From: Laburnicola sp. R22_1
Lineage: Eukaryota; Ascomycota; Dothideomycetes; Pleosporales; Didymosphaeriaceae
Assembly: GCA_014281115.1 (NCBI GenBank)
Contig: JACONQ010000016.1
Coordinates: 62,001-126,000 of the forward strand
Direction: 5' to 3'
DNA: 64,000 nt
The notes beneath the pieces are model-generated. The model worked only from the letters and a program-made list of their open reading frames with translations, ran no database searches and had not been told where the DNA came from. Made by a program: the position numbers and the translations under genes. This document shows positions 57,323 to 64,000 of this stretch, piece after piece. Numbering within the stretch: the stretch's first letter is position 1; every line of letters starts with the position of its first letter.

Positions 57323-58291
57323 ATGTGCTACGCGAACATCACACAGCATTCGGGCTGTTCACATATCGGAGAAGTGCATACTCAACCGTTAACACTATGC
57401 GACCACGCCATCAAACGACTCTTCGCCCTTCGCGGCCCCAACTCCCCGCCCGTATACCTTGACTCTCCGCCCGAATCCACCCCAGCAACCAACGTCCCCC
57501 AAACAAGACAGCGCTCAAGCTCAAAACGCCGCTTTCTCTCCTGGGGCAACAAGACGCTCTCCCGCGCCTCATCCGCCGCATCCCAATACACGAATTTCTC
57601 CAGCTTCGCCCCCTCCCGCACCTCCACCTCAACAACAGCATCAAGCTTCACGCCCACCACCACAGTCCAACCCCAACTCGACTATGCGGCCCTCCCCGCC
57701 CACCAACTCAGCGCAGTCCGCTGCCCGCACCCCATCCGCCGCAGCCAAGTAACCACCGACATGGACGTCTGCCCCAGCTGCAAGAAAGCCCTCATGGACA
57801 TGCGCAACATGCTAGAACGCTACGACAAGACAGGCTCCATCCGGGGCACCGCTGCGTTCGAGCAGTTCCTCCGGTTCAGCGATGACGAGGGCTTCAGCAG
57901 TAGTGACCAGCAGGGCGACGTGACGATTGCGATCCGCGACAGCGTCGCGGGCGAGATGCTCGGCGCGAGACAAGCCATCGTCATGGGGCATGCGGGTGAT
58001 GGGGCGCAATTGCGCGAGAGAGGGCGAGGCCGAACCTGGGATCGAAATGGTGATGGGGGCGAGGCGGAGTGGCCGCTGGATGATCACGTGAGGGGGGGCG
58101 GCCCGATGCGGGATGGACCTCAACAGGCGCTTGTTATGAGGCATCCGAGCGATGCTAGCTTTTTCATGAAGGATGCTACGCATGGGTTGGGGTATTGGAA
58201 TGGAGACGATGTGAGTTCCTTAGCGACGAGTCGTGTGTTCCGGGATCGAGATGATGCGAGTTCTCTGGCGACGAGTCGCGTGTTCCGTTGA
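57323..58291 (+). CDS. Hypothetical protein with duplicated C-terminal motif
   Basis: Intronless ORF of 322 residues. The N-terminus (MCYANITQHSGCSHIGEVHT) has cysteines and histidines in a pattern (C2, C12, H14, H19, C26, H28) that could bind a metal, and a later 'VCPSCKKALMDM' adds a CxxC pair. The middle is Ser/Thr/Pro-rich (SRTSTSTTASSFTPTTTVQP). Residues about 190-260 contain 'DVTIAIRDSVAGEMLGARQA'. The C-terminus repeats a 15-residue unit (GDDVSSLATSRVFRD, then RDDASSLATSRVFR). No signal peptide or membrane span. I recognise no family. A real gene is likely because the first 20 residues and the cysteine pairs look conserved in style, but no homolog is in view. Confidence 0.6.
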   Translation: MCYANITQHSGCSHIGEVHTQPLTLCDHAIKRLFALRGPNSPPVYLDSPPESTPATNVPQTRQRSSSKRRFLSWGNKTLSRASSAASQYTNFSSFAPSRTSTSTTASSFTPTTTVQPQLDYAALPAHQLSAVRCPHPIRRSQVTTDMDVCPSCKKALMDMRNMLERYDKTGSIRGTAAFEQFLRFSDDEGFSSSDQQGDVTIAIRDSVAGEMLGARQAIVMGHAGDGAQLRERGRGRTWDRNGDGGEAEWPLDDHVRGGGPMRDGPQQALVMRHPSDASFFMKDATHGLGYWNGDDVSSLATSRVFRDRDDASSLATSRVFR

Positions 58292-59784
58292 GATGGATGG
58301 CATTGGCGTGTCTTTCGGGATGGCACTCTTGGGCTTTCAAACGGACCTGAGATGGAACGGAAGAAAAGTGTAATGTGGGGGGATGGGATTGTGTTTGTGA
58401 GCTTTGATTAGCGGGTGGAGTATTCTTTAGACTAGGTGATGTTTTCTAGATCTCAGGCAATGTGTAATAGTTATATAGTTATACAAAGTACTAGAATAGA
58501 TGTAATTACTTTATAGAGGCCAGAGAAGCGCAGCGTGGTCAATTCATTCATTGCGTGGATGCATTCTTGATGATATGTAAAGGTACCTTGACCGATCTCA
58601 ATATTTGGACCTTGGCGGCTCCTCGACTATTCTTATCACATCCCTTAGTTAGAATGTCTACTATGCCCATGGAATCACCCCGCCTCAGCCACATCTAATC
58701 ACTATCAAATCACATCCCTGTCAAGCCCCAATTTACCAATACGAGACTACCTCGATCGTCCTTGGCAGTCTAGACAAAAAAGAATAAAACCTCACTAACA
58801 TGTAAAATTATCATTCATGCGTAGAGACGAAGTATAGGAGCCGGTGGCACTGAGGGTGTTTTTCTAGGAGAGCAAGAGGCAAAAGGGGTCGGGTTGGAAA
58901 GGATCCTCTGTTGATGTTCCTTTTCATTACGAGATTCAAATCAATGCGCAATTATTGCAATGTCTTCGGCTAACACACTAACCCTAGATACACCTCATTA
59001 CAATAAACACCCATTCTATAGCACTGCTTCTTACCTGGCTATTTCTCCGAGAAAGCCATCGCCGCACCGCCTGCCGTATCCTTCGGGGATACACGTGACG
59101 ACCAACATGTTAGTTGGTGAGTTGCCCGTATAGGGCGGGGCCGAATTTTTTTTCGAGCGATATGCGACTCACAATGAGTCGAACCAGGGTTCAACACAAC
59201 TATACTTCCATCACATGTAACTCTTATACTTTGCCGCCAGTGAGGGGAGCCGTAGATCGCAATATTCCCCTCGTCGTCTTCGGACAGAGACGCTGTGCAT
59301 GGCGTCCTCAGCCGATTGAGCCCTGGAGCATACCCTGAAAATTGCATGTCATCTCCTATCAAGACATAATCGAGGATTTGTCTTTCCGGTGCTCTTCTCC
59401 ATTCTCCGACAACCCACTCCTCCCCATCTTTCGGACCTCTTTTGTCCGAGAAACCGTCACCGCGTAACAATCAAATGAAGTTGCTTCGCGCACCTTCGGG
59501 TACACGGTACCGCAGTAATAGTCACTAGACTCCGTCTCGTACCAATAGTAGAGAAAACACTTCATCAGCATACAGCCACAGGACCGAACAGATGAAGTCC
59601 GAGTATGCACATGTGGTTCCGAACACCCGCCTCCCGGTCCTTTTCTTGATTCTCCTGGAAACCCATCGCGGCTGTCCCACCAGTCGCTGTTTCCCAGCAA
59701 CCCGTGGACAGCAGCAAGGAAACTGTTGGCGGAAGGTGTTCGGCGTAGCTGGTGAAGTCCCCGTGCATGTGCTCCCAGAGCTCA

Positions 59785-59850
59785 CCTAGCAAGAGCACTC
59801 ACCTAGCATGAGCACTTACCTGGCATGAGCACTTACCTGGCATGAGCACC
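59785..59850. repeat. 17-base tandem repeat, four copies
   Basis: Units of the form CACCTAGCATGAGCACT follow one another: CACCTAGCAAGAGCACT, CACCTAGCATGAGCACT, TACCTGGCATGAGCACT and TACCTGGCATGAGCACC. The differences are point changes. Confidence 0.8.
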
Positions 59851-60184
59851 CAAGGCTGTTTACGCTTACTTAATAGCTTCCTAGCCTATAGTCAGACCAT
59901 CCGACCTGACACCTTCACTGCTCGGCTCTCCTCCCAACCGCCGTGGACACACTCACTAGGCGCCACCTTTCACCAACAGTGACCAAGCGCTGGGAGTACA
60001 CTTCAAGCATATGACTGCATTGTCTATGTTTCGGCGCGCCCACTTACTTCTCCGAGAAACCCTGCATCGGGCAACGATGGAGAGTTGCGAGTACCGGGCG
60101 ACGATTACGATTCTCCCCTCAGTTCCAGTCCGGATGAGAGAAGTCAGCGAACAAATCGATGATTCAATGAGGGTCGCCCACGAA

Positions 60185-60191
60185 TATTTAA
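60185..60191 (+). promoter_or_regulatory. TATA-like element upstream of secreted protein at 60325
   Basis: TATTTAA within CGAATATTTAAACAG lies about 135 bases upstream of the ATG at 60325. Confidence 0.4.
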
Positions 60192-60324
60192 ACAGAGGCT
60201 TTGGCCTCCTCATCGAAGCAGCACACTCACCAACTTTCCACATCATCTCTTCACCAACCTTCCAAGCACCTCTTCCAAGCTTCACACCACACCACCACAC
60301 CACTACACCACCACAACTGCCACC

Positions 60325-60735
60325 ATGTATCTCAAGAACTCCCTCGTCATCGTCTTCACGGCCCTCATGGCCACCCCAGCCATCAGCATGGCCATCGAGC
60401 CCGTCTCAAACCGCACCAGCCGCCTCCAACCGCGGATCGCCAAGGACCCAAGTACGTCCTCCCTCCTCTCTCTCGTCCCCTCATCGCCCCCAACCCGTGC
60501 TTGACACTAACATGCCGTCCTCGAACCAGCCCTGGCGTGCAACTGCCCCAAGAACTGCCACAAGCACAACGGCTCGACGTGCAAGTTCAAGTTGCGCGGC
60601 AACACTCTCAAGGGAGGTATGTAGCCCGCGTCCCTCCCGCCCGCTTTTTTGGTTCCCGGTGAAGGCTGACTGGTCCACGCAGAGTGCGAAGTCGACGAGG
60701 AGAGTGAGAGTGGGGCGTTGATCTGTGTCGCGTAG
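60325..60735 (+). CDS. Small secreted cysteine-rich protein, 6 cysteines, three exons
   Basis: Exons 60325-60451, 60530-60616 and 60683-60735 join in phase to 88 residues. Intron 1 is 78 bases (GTACGT...CACTAACA...CCAG) and intron 2 is 66 bases (GTATGT...GGCTGACT...GCAG). The signal peptide (MYLKNSLVIVFTALMATPAI) ends near SMA. A linker with 'RLQPRIAKDP' follows. The mature domain has cysteines at about 46, 48, 52, 60, 73 and 86, with the opening 'ACNCPKNCHKHNGSTCKFKL'. The basic middle and acidic end (ECEVDEESESGALICVA) give a charge split. Three disulfides are likely. I know no named family. The product is secreted; effector or antifungal-type roles are speculative. Confidence 0.7.
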
Positions 60736-61557
60736 ATGGCGCAGGTGCAGCACGCACGCACGCACAATGGATGAATGGGGTCGTCGTGCGAATACAAGCA
60801 AGGTGCGCGGCACGAGTTTCCCGCTATGCAGAGTGCGGGATGGACGAGAGTAGTGGGGTTTATTGGTTTGGAACGTGTTTTCATGCCGAATTTCGCACCG
60901 CACCGCTTCCCTTTGTCGGGGATGCAGTGGGTGCTACTACCAGTTTTTATTGTTCTTTCTTGGGTATTACCTGCGCCGTCTGAGTGCTGCAAGTATAGCC
61001 ATATAGTCATATAATGATGATAAAATGCGTCAACTTCGTGGGACGTGCGGCACAGAGCCGACTGACTGGAATTCGTGAGAGCGTGATTGCATGTGGAAAA
61101 ATGGAAGTCTTTAGGTAGATTCGACCGAGCTGTCGTCCTTGATGTGCGAGGCTTGTGCTATGCCGTTAGCAGAGGTCGACGTGAATATCTTGTACTTGGG
61201 GAATCCTCTGCGCTGATGATGGTGCTCCACTCGACGTGGATGCTATGCCAGGGCACGGAGGCGGACCATGAATTCGCCATCGAGCACCGGTAGAGGGCTT
61301 CCCCATCCTCAGCTCGTCAAATGCACACTTCCCATTGCGGTGATGTCTTGTATTCCGTCGGCCTAAGCGAAGCTGCCCCAAACCAAACGCGAGTGGTGAT
61401 ATCGATACACGAGAGCTGCACTGCTCTCCTTCCCAACCCAACCCAGCCCAACCCAAAGAGACAAACGCCATGCTGAATGCGGCAGATCCATGCAGTATCG
61501 TACAACAACATCTCCACGCCCATCTCTTTCGCCGTGTCCCGTCCCACGTCAGCGCCT
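60736..61557. other. Intergenic region, no gene seen
   Basis: About 820 bases between the secreted protein and the stop of PAM18. CAACCCAACCCAGCCCAACC repeats lie near 61434-61456. No supported gene. Confidence 0.5.
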
Positions 61558-62063
61558 CTATTTGACCTCCTTCTCCAGCAACTCCTTCGCCTCGTTGACC
61601 TTGGTCGCAAGGTACGGACTCCCCCCCCGATCAGGATGATTCAGCAGCATGAGCTGCCGGTGCTTCTTGCGCAGCAGTTCCTTGGTGACGCCGCGTTCCC
61701 TGTTCTCGTGCGTCAGCTCCTCGGCGCGGCAAGGACGTGTGAACAAGGGGGAGGCGCGTACGGCATCTCGAGGATCAGCGCGGCTTCTCTCCTCGTCATC
61801 TTGGGCTCGAACCCGCCTTTGTAATACCCTCGTCCTAGCGCGCCCGCTCCACCGCCTGATCTCCGTATCGCGACGAGTGCTGCGCGGCCCTGCATTCATT
61901 AGTAAATCTTCTCAGAAGGAAAGTAGGGGGGGCGTACGAAGAAGGCGGTTGCGCCAAGGCCGAGGGCCCATACCCACGCCGACATTCTAGGCTTTTCTTG
62001 TTGGTGCTGAGGCTGTGGTGGGACGGCGGGGGAGTGTTGCGACGCGGGCGCTGGAAGCGACAT
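61558..62063 (-). CDS. pam18: Pam18/Tim14, J-domain subunit of the mitochondrial import motor
   Basis: Exons 62063-61938, 61889-61762 and 61699-61558 join to 131 residues. Introns are 48 and 62 bases with TACTAAT or GCTGAC branch sites. A short N-terminal intermembrane-space part ([10 protein letters not shown]) leads to one membrane span ([13 protein letters not shown]) and '[20 protein letters not shown]'. The J domain follows: '[20 protein letters not shown]', '[20 protein letters not shown]', HPDRGG and '[17 protein letters not shown]'. The HPD tripeptide, needed to stimulate the ATPase of mitochondrial Hsp70, is intact. The product works with Pam16 at the TIM23 channel. It is divergent from RLP24, with 227 bases between the starts. 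Confidence 0.92.
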
Positions 62064-62290
62064 GTGCGTTGCAAGTGAGCAATTGATGGATGGCCTGGCG
62101 GCGCATGGTGGTTTGAAAAAGTTTAGAGCGGCAAGGCGCGTCGGGGCTCCGATTGGTGGGTGGGCGACTGGGTGGGGCCAAGGCCAACATTTCGAATATT
62201 TTTGGCTGCTACGACGTTCTGTTACTGCGGCAGCACCATCACGACACCACGACGCACGCTGCGTGAACGACTCGCCTACCTACCGCCAGC
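62064..62290. promoter_or_regulatory. Divergent promoter PAM18 / RLP24
   Basis: The 227 bases between the two ATGs must hold both promoters, which links mitochondrial import and ribosome biogenesis genes at one site. A CGATTGGTGG (reverse CCAAT) lies at about 62150-62160. No TATA box is apparent. Confidence 0.5.
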
Positions 62291-63099
62291 ATGAGAATTG
62301 AAACGTGCTATTTTTGCTCGGCGCCGGTTTATCCTTCCAAGGTATATGCGCCGCGGGACGCCGATAGACCCCTCCAACTAACACCTCCAGGGCATAACGT
62401 TCGTCAGGAACGATGCACGCGCATTTAGGTAATCTTGCTTTTTATTATGACTCTAGCCTCACTGTCTCCCCTCTCGATTTCGAGCTGCTCGTTCGCTCGC
62501 CGAGCTGACTCCACCCACAGATTCTGCAAATCCAAATGCCACAAGAACTTCAAGATGAAGCGGAACCCCCGCAAACTAGCCTGGACCAAGTCCTTCCGAA
62601 GAGCGCACGGCAAAGAAATGGTACCTACCACGTTCCCGCCGTGTAGCCAACCAACTACTAACAAGCTACACAGACCGTAGACTCTACGCTCACCTTCGCC
62701 GCCCGCCGCAACGTCCCCGTCCGCTACAACCGCGACCTCGTACAGACGACGCTCAAGGCCATGGGCCGCATCAGCGAGATCCGCGCGAGGAGGGAGCGCG
62801 CGTTCTACAAGGCGCGCATGCGGGGCAACAAGGAGCGGCAGCGTGCGGACGACAGGAAGCTCGTCGAGGAGAACCAGCATCTGCTGCCGCCGAGCGAGAG
62901 GACGGTTGTGCAGCAAGTAACCGAGGAGGAAATGGAGGTTGATGTGGAGAAGGTGAAGGCGAAGGTGGCGAGGCGGAGGCAAGAGATTGCCGAGGAGGAG
63001 CTGAGCGAGGAGGAGGAGGAGGTGCCGAAGATGAAGAGCAAGCGGAGGTTGAGGATGAAGGTTGGTGGTGGGACTGAAGAGATGGATGTCGACGAGTGA
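62291..63099 (+). CDS. rlp24: RLP24, ribosome biogenesis eL24-like protein
   Basis: Exons 62291-62341, 62391-62428, 62521-62620 and 62674-63099 join in phase to 204 residues. The N-terminus '[20 protein letters not shown]' and '[20 protein letters not shown]' show the CxxC...CxxxC zinc site of the eL24/RLP24 family, followed by '[20 protein letters not shown]'. RLP24, rather than eL24 itself, is indicated by the long acidic and basic C-terminal extension ([20 protein letters not shown]). RLP24 holds the eL24 position in pre-60S particles and recruits the AAA-ATPase Drg1, which releases it in the cytoplasm. The first two exons are 51 and 38 bases, so the gene is easily mispredicted. Introns are 49, 92 and 53 bases. 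Confidence 0.93.
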
Positions 63100-64000
63100 G
63101 TGGGGGTGGGGGTGTGCATCTGTCGGTCTGCATCAAGGGACATGCTGGGTGGAGGTGGGCTGCATCCTGCGTCAGGTACGGTTGCCTGAGTGTGTTCCGT
63201 GGCTTTGCAAGACATCTGTATTGGGCGTCGGGCGTTCAGGAAAACGACATCGGACTGGGCATTATCATGATCAAATACCCAGCCAATTCAATTCAGCAGT
63301 CACCCGCAAGCAATATGAACTCGCACGTACTCCACCTCCCCGACCAACGCAACCCGCACATCATAGTACCCGCCCTGCTATGCAAGCATTGCATGCCCCA
63401 TACCTACACCCCGTAGGTATATCTGACTACCAACTCCCCGCCGGAACCCCCTCCATGTACGGACAGGCCTCTGAAGTTCTAAAGTGCACAACTCCAGCTT
63501 GCCCGCCCGCCCATGCACGACTGCTCCTGAAAACCCTACCTGTGCATCCATACAGCGATTGGTAGACTAGCTCTACATTCTACTCACCCTGGGTCATGCA
63601 TTGCATCGTAGCGTGACTGATGGCTAGTGATACCATACATATATGTACGGTAAGTATCCTTCCTTGGAAATGATGCAGGTACAGTTACAGAGGTTGAAGT
63701 TTGAATAATTACCAAACAACGACGAATCTAGGTAGGTAGGTAGGTAGGGTAGTGCTACGTGGAGAAGAGATGAAGAGGATTGGTGATTTTTGTGTGAAGG
63801 AAAGGGTTGAGTACTATTTTTGGTGTAGGTGCTGGTGACCGGTATCTAATCTGATGCTGGCTCGAGTAGGCTCGTTACTGAGGAGGAGGGATGGATGGAT
63901 GGATGGATGGCTGGACTGGGAGTGATTGAGTGCACGGGTCGATGCGATGGGAGGTGGACTTGGGGGGTTAGGTAGCGGGATAGTATGTCAAGTAGGTAGG
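63100..64000. other. Region downstream of RLP24, no gene seen
   Basis: About 900 bases. Microsatellites include GGTA units at about 63731-63748 and GGAT units at about 63888-63910. No coding sequence is supported up to the window end. Confidence 0.5.

Larger units (their letters stand above)
58292..60324. other. Intergenic region with repeated modules
   Basis: About 2 kb without a supported gene. Between 59040 and 60060 a module resembling CTCCGAGAAA plus CCATCGC recurs (near 59046, 59452, 59648 and 60050, with variation). A 17-base tandem repeat sits at about 59785-59850. A segment near 59487-59600 resembles 28188-28300. These look like fragments of an unclassified repeat family. Confidence 0.5.

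Noticed and set aside
59160..59215. tRNA-like B-box (GGTTCGACTC on the minus strand)
   Set aside because: The surrounding sequence does not fold into acceptor, anticodon and T stems; no A-box at a suitable distance.

Overview
The window looks like nuclear DNA of a filamentous ascomycete (Pezizomycotina, probably a dothideomycete). Genes are split by short introns of about 45-90 bases with GTRNGT-type donors and CTRAC branch points. Products include Zn(II)2Cys6 and homeobox/C2H2 regulators, small secreted cysteine-rich proteins, an oxalate decarboxylase, and a transposon block eroded to TpA-rich sequence as repeat-induced point mutation (RIP) does. There are no bacterial-type operons. The species cannot be named from sequence alone. 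Exon joins were worked out by hand from splice motifs and reading phase and are not confirmed by transcripts.

Region 1 (1-5,680) is gene-free, AT-rich and transposon-derived. It holds gag and protease relics of a Ty3/Gypsy-like element, a complete but dead Fot1/pogo-type DNA transposon (2188-4032, 43-base terminal inverted repeats, TA target sites) and an LTR-like stretch. The block ends inside a broken MFS transporter gene (about 5690-6537).

Region 2 (8.3-18.2 kb) is housekeeping and chromatin: AIM18, NSE3 (Smc5/6 complex), SPP1 (COMPASS PHD subunit) and a seven-exon Zn(II)2Cys6 factor. Between them is a spacer of microsatellites with two identical-length A25 tracts. Region 3 (18.5-28.0 kb) is metabolic and secreted: an alpha/beta hydrolase, a frameshifted DUF8021-type secreted protein, a secreted S9 peptidase, a small conserved fungal protein and a secreted bicupin oxalate decarboxylase.

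Region 4 (28-38 kb) is gene-poor and accessory: a 906-residue ankyrin protein, a 75-residue single-span membrane microprotein found only after splicing, a multi-span membrane protein, an ORF broken by one in-frame stop, a MITE-like inverted repeat and a second AT-rich scar. Region 5 (38.3-50.1 kb) is dense core: PRP24, mitochondrial uL22m, UTP15 and a homeobox-C2H2 regulator, mostly as divergent pairs.

Region 6 (50.5-64 kb) mixes accessory and core. It contains three small secreted cysteine-rich proteins (8, 6 and 6 cysteines), two of them convergent neighbours, each with a TATA-like element upstream. It also has about 5 kb with no recognisable gene, a hypothetical protein with a duplicated C-terminal motif, a repeat-rich stretch, and the divergent pair PAM18 and RLP24. 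The best candidates for undescribed biology are the three secreted proteins, the spliced microprotein and the TE/MITE material around degraded genes.
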